From the NCBI GenBank assembly GCA_008107755.1, contig VIRH01000090.1, positions 62,001-126,000 of the forward strand: a DNA stretch of 64,000 nucleotides, written 5' to 3'. The DNA comes from Rhodobacterales bacterium. GTDB taxonomy: Bacteria > Pseudomonadota > Alphaproteobacteria > Rhizobiales > Stappiaceae. Of this stretch, positions 44,093 through 53,342 are shown one piece after another (positions within the stretch are counted from its first letter, which is position 1; each line of letters opens with the position of its first letter). Below the pieces are notes generated by a model, which saw only the letters and a program-made list of their open reading frames with translations, ran no database searches and had not been told where the DNA came from. A program made the translations under genes and the position numbers.

Positions 44093-44977
44093 TCAAAGCC
44101 CGATTTTGCGGCGCAGATCCTGATGACTCATGCCGGCCTCCCGCAGGCTTCTGAGGCTCGTATCGCCATTGGACTTCGAGAGCTTGCGCCCATCCTCCCC
44201 CAGCACCAGCCGGTGATGCCGATAGCGCGGGGCCGGCAGGCCGAGCAGGTCCTGAAGCAACCGGTGAACGCTGGTCGCGTGATAAAGGTCCTGACCGCGC
44301 AGAACATCGGTAATGCCCTGGCGCGCATCATCGACGACGACCGACAGATGATAGCTGGTCGGGGTCTCCTTGCGGGCCAGCACCAAATCGCCCCATGCGC
44401 CGGGGTCTGCAGCGATCTCTTTCGGCGCATCGAAAAGCGCCGACCCCTCTGCCCCCGCCTCTTGCCAGGAGAGTGGCCCTCCGACACGCTCCAGCGCCTT
44501 CTTCATGTTCAGTCTCAGCGCAAAGGGCGCATCGCTTTCCGCTCGTGCCTGACGCTCGGCATCGCTGAGAACGGCAGTGTCGCCGGGATATAGCGGCGCC
44601 CCGTCCGGGTCCTTCGGCCACGTCGCGCCATCCGCCTCGTGTTCACTGACAAAGCGCCTGATCTCGGCCCGCGTCAGATAGGCCGGATAGACCAGCCCCA
44701 TGTCCTGCAGCCGCTCAAGCGCCTTGCGATACTCGGGGAACGCCTCCGACTGGCGGAGGCGAGGTTCGTCCAGAGGAACGCCCAGCCAAGCCAGATCCTC
44801 GAACATGTCGCGCTCAAGCTCCGGCGTGCAGCGCGTCTGGTCGATGTCCTCGACGCGCACCAGAAACCGGCCCTCAAGCGCGACGGAGGCCCGGGCATTG
44901 AGCAGAGCCGACAGCGCGTGACCGATATGCAGATGGCCATTCGGCGACGGCGCAAAGCGAAAGACGGGCTGTGTCAT
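44093..44977 (-). CDS. gluQ: Glutamyl-Q tRNA(Asp) synthetase GluQRS
   Basis: A 294-residue glutamyl-tRNA synthetase paralog without the anticodon domain; it glutamylates queuosine in tRNA(Asp). Class I motifs: RFAPSPNGHLHIGH at the start and KLSKSNGD. In E. coli the zinc site is CxC-x(n)-Y-x3-C; here the first pair reads YPAYLTRAE and no later Cys occurs in the corresponding stretch, so the zinc site is absent. ATG 44977 is used; upstream frame to 45229 overlaps alkA. It links to queCDEF of this window. Confidence 0.94.
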   Translation of the reverse strand: MTQPVFRFAPSPNGHLHIGHALSALLNARASVALEGRFLVRVEDIDQTRCTPELERDMFEDLAWLGVPLDEPRLRQSEAFPEYRKALERLQDMGLVYPAYLTRAEIRRFVSEHEADGATWPKDPDGAPLYPGDTAVLSDAERQARAESDAPFALRLNMKKALERVGGPLSWQEAGAEGSALFDAPKEIAADPGAWGDLVLARKETPTSYHLSVVVDDARQGITDVLRGQDLYHATSVHRLLQDLLGLPAPRYRHHRLVLGEDGRKLSKSNGDTSLRSLREAGMSHQDLRRKIGL

Positions 44978-45077
44978 GAGGACGGGAGACACCCAAACTG
45001 ACGGGAACGGACTTGACTTGGCGTCTTTCCTAACATTCAGACAGGACCTTGCAAGTGCTTCGACAGGATCTCCGGAT

Positions 45078-45719
45078 ATGAAACCCATCGCCACAGCGGA
45101 AGACATAGACCGCGAGTTGAAAGCACTCCTTGCACTCGACGACCGGCTTGCGCCGATCGCCGCAGTGGCCGGTCCCCTGCCGCTCAGACGGCGCAGTGCG
45201 GATTTCGAGGGCCTCGCGCAGATCGTCACGGGTCAGCAGGTATCGGTTGCCAGCGCCGCCGCGATCTTCGGCCGCCTGCAGGATCTGGTCGCACCGCTGA
45301 CAGTGGCGCAAATCGGGCGGTTCACGGATGATGACCTTGCCGGCGCCGGTCTTTCCCGCCCCAAGATCAGGACACTGCGCGCTGTCGCCGCGGCCTGCGA
45401 GGACGGGCTCGATCTCGCAGCTCTTGCGCAGGCACCCGCAAAGGAGGCCCATGCAGCGCTTTGCGCAATCAAGGGCATCGGTGGCTGGACCGCCGATATC
45501 TTCCTTCTGTTCTGTGCGGGCCATCCGGATATCTTTCCGTCCGGCGATCTCGCACTTCAGGTTGCCGTCGGCGATGCCCTTGGAATGGCTGAAAAGCCGG
45601 ATGGGAAGGAGGTGGACCGGATTGCCGCCGCCTGGTCACCCCACAGGGGCGTTGCCGCTCGCCTGTTCTGGGCATGGTACGGCGCAAACAGAAAGAAGGG
45701 CTCGCGCTTTCCCGTCTGA
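45078..45719 (+). CDS. DNA-3-methyladenine glycosylase II (AlkA-type, HhH-GPD)
   Basis: A 213-residue base-excision repair glycosylase. The helix-hairpin-helix is IKGIGGWTADIFLLF and the catalytic Asp follows in FPSGDLALQ. The E. coli AlkA N-terminal domain is missing, as in the short alphaproteobacterial type. ATG 45078 is chosen; the frame open from 44976 covers the gluQRS promoter side. Removes alkylated bases such as 3-methyladenine. Confidence 0.92.
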   Translation: MKPIATAEDIDRELKALLALDDRLAPIAAVAGPLPLRRRSADFEGLAQIVTGQQVSVASAAAIFGRLQDLVAPLTVAQIGRFTDDDLAGAGLSRPKIRTLRAVAAACEDGLDLAALAQAPAKEAHAALCAIKGIGGWTADIFLLFCAGHPDIFPSGDLALQVAVGDALGMAEKPDGKEVDRIAAAWSPHRGVAARLFWAWYGANRKKGSRFPV

Positions 45720-45743
45720 ACGGATCTCCATCGCCTGCCGCCA

Positions 45744-46685
45744 CTATTCGGAGAGCTTTCGCTCCAGCTCTGTCTTCACTGCGTCAAGCGTCTGGTCGGG
45801 AAGCCGGGCGTCGGCCGTATCATCGATATCGACCGCAAGATCATAGCGCCGGGCAAGCCGGGTTGCGGCAAGATCAGCCAGGCGCAATCCGGTTTCGGCA
45901 CCCGAGGGAGCATCGCCCTGCACAGGCCGATCGTCGGACAGCGTCGCAGTCGCAAGCGCCCTGACTATCTGCGGACTGTCGATTTCGCGCAGGACGGATA
46001 ACAGAAACTGCAACGTCACAAGGTCCGCCTTGCCGATGGATGCAAGGAGCTGCGCCTCGGCCCCGCCATCGCCGAGACCCGCAAGCGCAACATCCGCCAT
46101 AAGCGAGACATGAACTACGGGCGAGGAAGGAAATACCTCGGTCAGACTGCCTCCCTTCGCCTCGCGCACGCCGTGAAGCGTCGCGGCCGACGCGGACTTG
46201 TCGCGCGAATGTGCCAGCATCAGGATGGCTCCGCCTGCGACAAGACCGCTGTCGACGGCCTGACGTATCTGGTTCTCAACGGCCGGGTCCGCTTCGACCG
46301 CGACGCCTCCGAGGTCGTAGAGAGCGGCCGCCGCACGCGTCGCGACATCGTCGGACACATCCGACAGCGCCCCTGCCAGCGCCGGCGCAGCCGCCGGATC
46401 GCCGATCCGGGCCAGCAATGCCACCGCCTCCCTGCGCACGACTTCGCTTTCGTCGGAAAGCGCCGGTTCTATCGCGGGGATGTCGGCAGCCGAGGGCTCC
46501 GGCAGCGCACCGAGCGGCTCGTAGTTGCCGGATTCCGCGGCCTCGAACGCCCGTTTCAGAGTGTCCTCATCGTAGGTCTCGGTCACGAGTGACCTCCTGT
46601 GCTGAGCTCCGGCGCCCTTCGCGAGCGCGAAAGATGCGACGGCGATTGCCACGACGACGGCGATTGCTGAAACGCGCCGTGTCAT
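45744..46685 (-). CDS. Secreted HEAT-repeat protein
   Basis: A 313-residue protein with a signal peptide (VSAIAVVVAIAVASFALAKG, cleavage near GAGAQ). Residues 60-200 hold HEAT/PBS-lyase-like helical repeats (EPALSDESEVVRREAVALLARIGDPAAAPALAGALSD split over two helices). The C-terminal third is also helical and acidic. Its start overlaps the stop of the metallopeptidase gene by ATGA, so the two are made together; a role as partner, inhibitor or scaffold of the peptidase is inferred. Confidence 0.82.
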   Translation of the reverse strand: MTRRVSAIAVVVAIAVASFALAKGAGAQHRRSLVTETYDEDTLKRAFEAAESGNYEPLGALPEPSAADIPAIEPALSDESEVVRREAVALLARIGDPAAAPALAGALSDVSDDVATRAAAALYDLGGVAVEADPAVENQIRQAVDSGLVAGGAILMLAHSRDKSASAATLHGVREAKGGSLTEVFPSSPVVHVSLMADVALAGLGDGGAEAQLLASIGKADLVTLQFLLSVLREIDSPQIVRALATATLSDDRPVQGDAPSGAETGLRLADLAATRLARRYDLAVDIDDTADARLPDQTLDAVKTELERKLSE

Positions 46686-47827
46686 GGGTTCATGACATTT
46701 GCATGCGCCTTGGGAATGAAGGCTCCGGCTCCCTGTCCGCCGACCATCAGGTCGCGCGCATTTGCCGTGTGCGCGCCTACACCGAGATGATGGCCGATCT
46801 CATGAGCGAGGACATGCCAGAACGGCCACGCAAGATCGTCCTCGAGCAGGCAGTTGCCGCCGGCCGTCCCCGCGTCGGCCCCGTCGCCTTTCTTTTCGTC
46901 CTGCTCGTAGCGCCAGACGAAAAACACGTTGAGATCCGAAGAGGCATCACGGTTGGCGATGATCCGGCTCCATTCGTCGGTTCCCGGAACGCCGGTCCAT
47001 TTGACGATCGATCCGAAATTCCCAGCAACCTTGTAGGCCGGATTGACGATGCGTTTGACGATCTCGACGTTGATCTGGTCCTTGAAGATCTTCTTGGCAT
47101 CATCGAATGTCGGCTGAAGCTCGCCGGGCCTGCGTCTGGTCTTGTGACCGGCGGAATCGCTGACATAGTTGAAAGTGATGGTCACGGTCTTCTTCGACTT
47201 GACCGCGACATCCAGCTGAGCGGCAACCGAGGCACCCCGTTTCGCGATGATCTGCACCGTGGACTTGGTGTGGCCCTTGATGATGAATTCGCGTCCGCCG
47301 TGCCCGAACGGCTTCCTGACTTCATGCACCGTCGCAACGCCCGTGTTGGCGCTGACGACCGTGAGACCGGCGCCATGCATCAGCCGCACCCGCCGCTCGC
47401 CGTTGAGGGGAACCATCTGCCAGCGCGGGTTCACCGTATCGTCGAACCCCTTCAGTTTCTCCGTCGGCTCGAAACGCGGAGCATGTGGGCCAGGCGGCAA
47501 CGGCGCAACAGGCTGGGCGCCTCCCGGCATTTTCCGGAAGATCTCGTCGAGCCGGTGCAGCGTGTCCTTTCCAACGATGCCATCGACGCCGCAGTCATTC
47601 TGTTCCGCCTGGAACTGCCGGGTTACGGCATAGGTCTCCTGTCCGAAGATGCCGTCCATGAACCCGCCAGGCCCCTTGGAATTCGGCAAATTGAAGTCGA
47701 GGTCGACATAGGCCTGTTGCACCATAGCGACCGCTTCGCCCCGCTCACCCCATTTCATGTAGGGAGAGTTTCGCGCGGCGGCCTGAAGGCGGGCGTTATT
47801 CTTGAACCGATCCGAAGTCAGGGCCAT
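46682..47827 (-). CDS. Peptidoglycan-binding domain/zinc metallopeptidase protein
   Basis: A 381-residue protein without a signal peptide. Residues 25-95 form a PG_binding_1-like domain (GEAVAMVQQAYVDLDF, MDGIFGQETYAVTRQFQ, VDGIVGKDTLHRL). A long middle part has no recognised family. The C-terminus has the zinc motif HEIGHHLGVGAH (H342, E343, H346, G349, H353) and a Met in DLMVGG like a metzincin Met-turn, but with one residue more than the classic HExxHxxGxxH. ATG 47827 has AGGGG 7 nt upstream. Possibly an effector or envelope protease exported without a classical signal. Confidence 0.82.
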   Translation of the reverse strand: MALTSDRFKNNARLQAAARNSPYMKWGERGEAVAMVQQAYVDLDFNLPNSKGPGGFMDGIFGQETYAVTRQFQAEQNDCGVDGIVGKDTLHRLDEIFRKMPGGAQPVAPLPPGPHAPRFEPTEKLKGFDDTVNPRWQMVPLNGERRVRLMHGAGLTVVSANTGVATVHEVRKPFGHGGREFIIKGHTKSTVQIIAKRGASVAAQLDVAVKSKKTVTITFNYVSDSAGHKTRRRPGELQPTFDDAKKIFKDQINVEIVKRIVNPAYKVAGNFGSIVKWTGVPGTDEWSRIIANRDASSDLNVFFVWRYEQDEKKGDGADAGTAGGNCLLEDDLAWPFWHVLAHEIGHHLGVGAHTANARDLMVGGQGAGAFIPKAHANVMNP

Positions 47828-47957
47828 CTGAACCCCTGTATGAAACGCCTTTGAGACTATCCGGGCGATCTCCGGCCTGTCCCCGGATCACGCGCATTAC
47901 CACAAACTACCGTAACGGAAACAAGCACAAGAGTCGATTATCGGGTCGCGCTGCACG

Positions 47958-48725
47958 TCAGAGAAGATCGCCAACCAGTCTCGTGAGCAGAGCGATATCC
48001 TCCAGCCTCGACAGGCGATGATCTCCGTCGGGAACAAGGGAGAACGTTACGTCGTCCTGCGGCATCGCCTCCACGAGCCGCCGTGCGTGGCTGACAGGAA
48101 CGTCGGGATCGCGTCCGCCCTGCAGGATCGTGACCGGAACACCGGCATGCAGCGGCTTGTCCAGCAGCAGGTGATTGCGACCATCCTCGATCAGCTTGCG
48201 CGTGATGATATAGGGCGCGTCGTCATAAGCGCTCGGCTGCGCCCAGCGCCCCTCGCTCAGGATGGTCTGGCGGATCTCGTCCGTGAACCGCTGCTTCCAC
48301 ATCAGTTCCTCTGTGAAATCCACTGCTGGCGCGATCAGGACAAGCCCGCCGATCCGCTGCATCTCCTTTCTGGAAATTGCCAGAAGAAGCGCGATCCACG
48401 CCCCCATGGATGAGCCGACCAGAACCGTTTTCGGGCCGCAGAACCTGTCGAAAACCGCTTCCGCCTCCTCAAGCCAGTGCGAAACGCATGCGTCCTCGAA
48501 AGCTCCCTCCGAAAGACCATGGCCGGAATAGTCGAACCTGACGACCTCGCGTCCGCGCACACGCCCGAACGCGGAAAGCGCATCAGCCTTGGTGCCATAC
48601 ATGTCCGACTTGAAGCCGGAAAGCCACAGGATGCCCGGCGTGCGCCCGTCGTCCTTCAGGACGGCGATCCGCCGTTCCGATCCGGTTTTTCCGACGGTTA
48701 TGAATTGCGGTTCGCCCGTCCCCAT
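47958..48725 (-). CDS. Alpha/beta hydrolase, ABHD10-like
   Basis: A 255-residue serine hydrolase: oxyanion segment WLSGFKSDMYGTKA, VVRFDYSGHGLSEG, nucleophile elbow VGSSMGAWIAL, Asp in QGGRDPDVPV and His in DGDHRLSR. This is the pattern of the mitochondrial ABHD10/alphaproteobacterial hydrolase group, thought to act as acyl-protein thioesterase or glucuronide esterase. Divergent from the glycosyltransferase gene. Confidence 0.9.
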   Translation of the reverse strand: MGTGEPQFITVGKTGSERRIAVLKDDGRTPGILWLSGFKSDMYGTKADALSAFGRVRGREVVRFDYSGHGLSEGAFEDACVSHWLEEAEAVFDRFCGPKTVLVGSSMGAWIALLLAISRKEMQRIGGLVLIAPAVDFTEELMWKQRFTDEIRQTILSEGRWAQPSAYDDAPYIITRKLIEDGRNHLLLDKPLHAGVPVTILQGGRDPDVPVSHARRLVEAMPQDDVTFSLVPDGDHRLSRLEDIALLTRLVGDLL

Positions 48726-48810
48726 ATTATGGCTCTCGTTCCATGATTTCTTCCCTGCTGCCGTTTCGCACGTCAGTCATGCCTTTGAAAAGACCCTCCC
48801 GGAGGTCCGC

Positions 48811-49986
48811 TTGGTTCAATTGCCCCCCGACACGACCGTTCTGCAAGTCATTCCGGACCTGAATTCGGGTGGCGCCGAACGGACAACGCTGGACGTGGCC
48901 AAGGCTATCGTGGATGCAGGCGGAAAGGCGCTGGTGGTCAGCCAGGGCGGACAGCTGGTCGCCGGACTGGAAACCTCGGGCGCGGAACATATCGTCCTGC
49001 CCGTGAAGACGAAGAACCCGATCACGCTCTGGAAAAACGCCGCACGGCTGGCGGATCTCGTCACCGAGCGCGATGTCAGCATCGTGCATGCCAGAAGCCG
49101 GGCGCCCGCCTGGTCCGCGCTCTGGGCGGCGCGGCGTACCGGCAAACCCTTCGTCACCACCTATCACGGCACCTATAACCAGTCGAACGCGGTCAAGGCG
49201 TTCTACAACTCCGTCATGGCCCGGGGCGACGCGGTGATCGCGAATTCCAGGTTCATCGCCGATCTGATCCGCCAGCGCCACGGCTTCGCGCGCGATCGCA
49301 TCTCGGTGGTGGAACGCGGATCCGACCTGAAGGCCCTCGATCCGGACAACGTGAGCGGCCTCAGACAACAGGCCCTGAAGGATGCCTGGGGCATTCCCTC
49401 CGGCGTCCCGATCATCCTGAACCTTGCCCGGCTTACGGCCTGGAAGGGACAGAAAGTGCTTATCGAGGCCATGAGATACTTGCAGGAAGCCGGCATGCGC
49501 GAACCGATCGCAATCCTTGCCGGGGATGCGCAGGGGCGTGACGGCTATACCGCCGAACTCAAGAAGCTGATCGCCGATCTCGGCCTGCAGGAAAACGTCA
49601 GGCTTGTCGGCCACTGCGCGGATGTGCCCGCGGCGCTTGCCCTTGCCGATATTTCCGTTGTCGCCTCGATAGAGCCGGAAGCCTTCGGCAGGGCGGCGGT
49701 GGAAGCTCAGGCGGCCAGTGTCCCCGTCATCGTGTCCAATCTCGGCGCCGTTCCGGAAACCGTACTCGGCCCGCCGGAAGTCGGCGAAGACATGCGCACC
49801 GGCTGGCGGGTCCCCCCCTCCGACCCGAAGGCCCTCGCCGATGCCATATCCATGGCGCTCACGCAGGATACAGTCGCGAAAAAGAAGATGACCGACAGGG
49901 CCCTTGAGCATGTCCGCCGCAATTTTTCGGTCCAGACCATGTGTGACCGGACGCTTCAGGTCTATTCGGAGCTGCTGCGGGGCTGA
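48811..49986 (+). CDS. Group 1 (GT4-type) glycosyltransferase
   Basis: A 391-residue glycosyltransferase. N-terminal nucleotide-fold domain with VIPDLNSGGAERTTLD; C-terminal domain with NLARLTAWKGQKVLIEAM, AGDAQGRDGY, VRLVGHCADVPAALALAD and the nucleotide-sugar EPEAFGRAAVEAQAASVPVI region with the E-x7-E pattern. No ATG fits: TTG 48811 has GGAGGT upstream. Likely involved in lipopolysaccharide or capsule synthesis; sugar unknown. No other polysaccharide genes are nearby. Confidence 0.9.
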   Translation: MVQLPPDTTVLQVIPDLNSGGAERTTLDVAKAIVDAGGKALVVSQGGQLVAGLETSGAEHIVLPVKTKNPITLWKNAARLADLVTERDVSIVHARSRAPAWSALWAARRTGKPFVTTYHGTYNQSNAVKAFYNSVMARGDAVIANSRFIADLIRQRHGFARDRISVVERGSDLKALDPDNVSGLRQQALKDAWGIPSGVPIILNLARLTAWKGQKVLIEAMRYLQEAGMREPIAILAGDAQGRDGYTAELKKLIADLGLQENVRLVGHCADVPAALALADISVVASIEPEAFGRAAVEAQAASVPVIVSNLGAVPETVLGPPEVGEDMRTGWRVPPSDPKALADAISMALTQDTVAKKKMTDRALEHVRRNFSVQTMCDRTLQVYSELLRG

Positions 49987-49995
49987 TCGCGCGGA

Positions 49996-50532
49996 TCAGG
50001 CTGCAAGCGGATAGGCTTCTTCAACCAGATAAGGCCCGCCTCCGACACTCGATCTGGAGGAAAACAGGACGAAGCGGCCGGCGATGAAAGACGGCGCCTG
50101 AAAATTGCCGCGCTCACTCAGCCATTTCGCGACATCCTCGTTGCTTGAGGTCTTGCAGCGCGCGATTGTTACATGAGGCATGTATTTGCGCCGCTCCGCG
50201 GGCAGGTGAAGCCGCTGGAGAATGCGCTCCTGTTCGGCCTGCAGCTCGGCGAGCTGGACGGACGGCTCGACCCGCGCCCACACCGCGTGCGGCTTTCCGT
50301 TGCCGAACGCGCCAAGCCCGTTCAACCGGATTTCGATCGGCTTGCGGCGGATCCTGTCGAGCGCATCGACGACCTCGTCGGCCGTGCGCTCGTCGATGTC
50401 TCCGATGAAGCGAAGCGTGATGTGGTAGTTTTCGGGATCGATCCAGCGAGCACCCCGGAGGCCTCCCCGGAGCATGGAAAGCATGAGCGCCGTCTGCGAC
50501 GGTATCTCAAGGCCTGTAAATAGGCGCGGCAT
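49996..50532 (-). CDS. thpR: RNA 2',3'-cyclic phosphodiesterase ThpR
   Basis: A 178-residue 2H phosphoesterase with both catalytic motifs: HITLRFIGD and HVTIARC. Start motif MPRLFTGLEIP is typical; ATG 50532 is used and the frame to 50646 rejected. Hydrolyses 2',3'-cyclic phosphate ends of RNA and related linkages. Confidence 0.93.
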   Translation of the reverse strand: MPRLFTGLEIPSQTALMLSMLRGGLRGARWIDPENYHITLRFIGDIDERTADEVVDALDRIRRKPIEIRLNGLGAFGNGKPHAVWARVEPSVQLAELQAEQERILQRLHLPAERRKYMPHVTIARCKTSSNEDVAKWLSERGNFQAPSFIAGRFVLFSSRSSVGGGPYLVEEAYPLAA

Positions 50533-50644
50533 GGGTTTTCCCTCCGCAGTCACTGATGAATCCCATCTGGAATCAACTTCCGCAAAAGCGCAAGACAAAA
50601 ATCCAAGCCTCTGTCCCTGCTTGCGTATTCTCCCCGGCAAAAAC

Positions 50645-50681
50645 AAAAAATGCCGGATCGGCGTGACACCGGTCCGGCATT
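50645..50681 (-). terminator. Rho-independent terminator of the aldo/keto reductase gene
   Basis: Stem ATGCCGGA (50650) / TCCGGCAT (50673) with inner partial pairing; on the minus strand the hairpin is followed by TTTTTTGTTTTT. It lies 55 nt after the aldo/keto reductase stop. Confidence 0.85.
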
Positions 50682-50735
50682 CTGGTCAAGCGCTGATTCT
50701 CCGGGGAGGCCTGCCCTCCCGGACGACACCAGTCG

Positions 50736-51788
50736 TTACGGAGCCGGGTTGCCGAACTCCTGATGCAGAGCATCGATCTTCTCGATGACATCGTCGCTGA
50801 GCTTCAGATCCGCGGCGGCAATATCCGTTTCGAGCTGGTCCATCTTCGTGGCGCCGATGATCACGGACGTCATGAAACTGCGCGACATGGCAAAGGCGAG
50901 TGCCATCTGCGACGGATCGAGGCCCGCCTCGGCAGCCAGGTCCACATAGGCATCGACAGCCTGAAGCGCCCGGGGGTCTTCGTAGCGCTGAAGCCGGTCG
51001 AACAGGGTCTTTCTGGCCCCGGCCGGCAAGGCGCCATTACGGTATTTTCCGGTCAGATAGCCCTGCGCCAGTGCCGAATAGCCAAGCAGCCCGACATCCT
51101 CGCGCCTGGCAATCTCGGCCAGCCCCGTCTCGAACGTGCGGTTCACCAGCGAGTAGGCATTCTGGATGGAGACGATGCGCGGCATGCCGAGCCGTTCGGC
51201 CGCGGCGACGAAACGCATGGTGCCCCAGGAGCTCTCGTTGGAGAGCCCGATATGGCGAACCTTTCCGGATTTCACCAGATCGGCCATCACTTCCATCGTG
51301 GCTTCGATGCTGTGCTCGTCCTCGGCAGGGTCCACATCGACCCAGCGTGTCGGGTTCGACCCGAAGCCGGAGACATTCCGGTCCGGCCAGTGGATCTGGT
51401 AGAGATCGATATAGTCGGTCTGCAGGTTCTTGAGGCTGCGATCGACCGCGAATTCGATGTTTCTGCGGTCGAGTTTTGCCTTCTCGCCGTTTTCCCGAAA
51501 CCAGTCCATGTCCGTCCGGCCGACCACCTTGGTCGCCATGACGATCTTGTCCCGGTTTCCGGTCTTCTTGAACCAGCTACCGATGATCCGCTCCGTGCGT
51601 CCCTGCGTGTCGCGGTTGGGCGGGATCGGATAGAGTTCGGCGGCGTCGAAAAAGTTGATGCCCTTCTCGAGGGCGAAATCCATTTGCCCATGCCCCTCGG
51701 CTTCGGTGTTCTGCTCACCGAAAGTCATGGTGCCGAGGCACAGGGCGCTGACTGCTACATCCGTGCGGCCAAGACGGCGCTGTTCCAT
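50736..51788 (-). CDS. Aldo/keto reductase (Tas-like)
   Basis: A 350-residue NAD(P)H-dependent oxidoreductase with a TIM-barrel. Catalytic tetrad: Asp and Tyr in FFDAAELYP, Lys in VMATKVVG, His in LYQIHWPD. The length and NRDTQGRTERIIGSW loop match the E. coli Tas protein group. AAGGA lies 7 nt before the ATG. Substrate unknown. Confidence 0.93.
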   Translation of the reverse strand: MEQRRLGRTDVAVSALCLGTMTFGEQNTEAEGHGQMDFALEKGINFFDAAELYPIPPNRDTQGRTERIIGSWFKKTGNRDKIVMATKVVGRTDMDWFRENGEKAKLDRRNIEFAVDRSLKNLQTDYIDLYQIHWPDRNVSGFGSNPTRWVDVDPAEDEHSIEATMEVMADLVKSGKVRHIGLSNESSWGTMRFVAAAERLGMPRIVSIQNAYSLVNRTFETGLAEIARREDVGLLGYSALAQGYLTGKYRNGALPAGARKTLFDRLQRYEDPRALQAVDAYVDLAAEAGLDPSQMALAFAMSRSFMTSVIIGATKMDQLETDIAAADLKLSDDVIEKIDALHQEFGNPAP

Positions 51789-51858
51789 CTTGCTTTCCTT
51801 TTATTCTGTGAAAATGGGTGCCCCGGAAGCAGGATCGGGCGATCCCGGCTTGCCCCCA

Positions 51859-52500
51859 TCAAGACGACTGGGCTTTCGCCAAAAGCTCTTCGACCTTTGG
51901 CAATATGTTCTCGACGATGACGGCAACGCCCTCCGCATTGGGATGCATGCCGTCGGAAAGGTTCAGATCCGGATCGAGAGCGACTCCATCCAGAAAGAAT
52001 GGATAAAGCAGAGCTTCATGGGTCTTGGCAACCTCCGAATAGATCGGATCGAAGGCATCCGCATACTCTGATCCGAGGTTTCGCGGCGCCAGCATGCCCG
52101 CAAGCAGCACTTCGATGCCGCGTTCACGCAGCCTCCGCGTGATTTCCTCGATGTTGCGCCTGGTGAGGTCCGGAGCGATGCCCCGCAAGGCGTCATTGGC
52201 GCCGAGTTCCACGATCACCGCATCCGTATCCGGCCCGACGGACCAGTCGAGGCGCGAAAGACCGCCGGAACTGGTGTCACCCGACACGCCGGCGTTGACC
52301 ACCTCGACGGAATATCCCTTCTCATCCAGCACTTTCTGGAGCTGTTCCGGAAAGCCCTCGTCCGGACCGAGCTGGAAACCGGCGCTCAGACTGTCGCCGA
52401 GGACCACCAGTTTCAGATCGGCCGCCTGCGCCTGAAGCGCCATTGGCAGAAGGATCGCAAGGGAGGAAAGAAAACCGAAAAGACGAATGAATCTGTTCAC
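51859..52500 (-). CDS. tesA: SGNH arylesterase/acyl-CoA thioesterase (TesA-like)
   Basis: A 213-residue secreted SGNH hydrolase with signal peptide (GFLSSLAILLPMALQAQA). Block I VVLGDSLSAGFQL with Ser, block II VNAGVSGDT (Gly), block III LGANDALRG (Asn), block V DGMHPNAEG with Asp and His. E. coli TesA is a periplasmic thioesterase/protease/lysophospholipase. It is divergent from an ABC pair of the YbbA/YbbP type, the same arrangement as in E. coli. Confidence 0.92.
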   Translation of the reverse strand: MNRFIRLFGFLSSLAILLPMALQAQAADLKLVVLGDSLSAGFQLGPDEGFPEQLQKVLDEKGYSVEVVNAGVSGDTSSGGLSRLDWSVGPDTDAVIVELGANDALRGIAPDLTRRNIEEITRRLRERGIEVLLAGMLAPRNLGSEYADAFDPIYSEVAKTHEALLYPFFLDGVALDPDLNLSDGMHPNAEGVAVIVENILPKVEELLAKAQSS

Positions 52501-52622
52501 ATTATCGCTCGTTGAGGGCTGGAAGATATGGCCTTACAGGCCCATATGGTCGCAGGACTCCGGATTGTCGAGGGCGCACGGCCGTCAGGAGGCCCGGCCA
52601 GGACCATGATAAAGGCGGCACT

Positions 52623-53342
52623 ATGACAGAATCTCCTGCGATTACCCTCAAGAACGTTCACCTGACGCTCGGCGAAGGCGCCGGCCGGGTGCATATCCTC
52701 AAGGGGATCGATCTGGAGATCGAAAAGGGCTCCAGCGTCGGCCTAGTCGGGCCGTCCGGCTCCGGCAAATCGACATTGCTGATGGTGATGGCCGGTCTCG
52801 AGCGCGCCGACGAGGGCACCGTGATCGTGGCCGGGTCCGAACTCGGCCCACTTTCCGAATACCGACTGGCGCGGTTTCGCGGTAGCAATGTCGGCATCAT
52901 CTTCCAGTCCTTTCACCTTGTTCCCAACATGACCGCACTGGAAAACGTTGCCGTGCCGCTGGAACTGGCGGGCGATGGCAAGGCCTTCGAAAAGGCCGAA
53001 GCGGAACTGACCGCCGTCGGCCTCGGCCACCGGCTTCATCACTATCCGGCGCAGATGTCCGGCGGCGAGCAGCAGCGGGTGGCTGTCGCACGCGCGCTTG
53101 TCGTCGAGCCGGAAATTCTCATTGCCGACGAGCCGACGGGAAATCTGGACGAGACCACTGGCGGCCAGATCGTCGAACTGATGTTCTCGGCCCAGCGCGA
53201 ACGCAAGACCACACTGGTGCTCGTTACCCATGACCCCGCCCTTGCGGCCCAGTGCGACCGGATGATCCGGGTCCGCTCGGGCGAAATCGATGACGCCAAC
53301 GCGGGCTCTGCCGCCGGCCGCGAACAAGAGGTGTCCGCATGA
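52623..53342 (+). CDS. ybbA: ABC transporter ATP-binding protein (YbbA/LolD family)
   Basis: A 239-residue ATPase: Walker A GPSGSGKSTLL, Q-loop IFQSFHLVP, signature MSGGEQQRVAVARAL, Walker B ILIADEPTGNLD, H-loop VTHDPALA. MacB/LolD-type ATPases drive mechanotransmission rather than classical transport. ATG 52623 is used; it overlaps the permease gene start by ATGA. Partner permease follows. Confidence 0.93.
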   Translation: MTESPAITLKNVHLTLGEGAGRVHILKGIDLEIEKGSSVGLVGPSGSGKSTLLMVMAGLERADEGTVIVAGSELGPLSEYRLARFRGSNVGIIFQSFHLVPNMTALENVAVPLELAGDGKAFEKAEAELTAVGLGHRLHHYPAQMSGGEQQRVAVARALVVEPEILIADEPTGNLDETTGGQIVELMFSAQRERKTTLVLVTHDPALAAQCDRMIRVRSGEIDDANAGSAAGREQEVSA

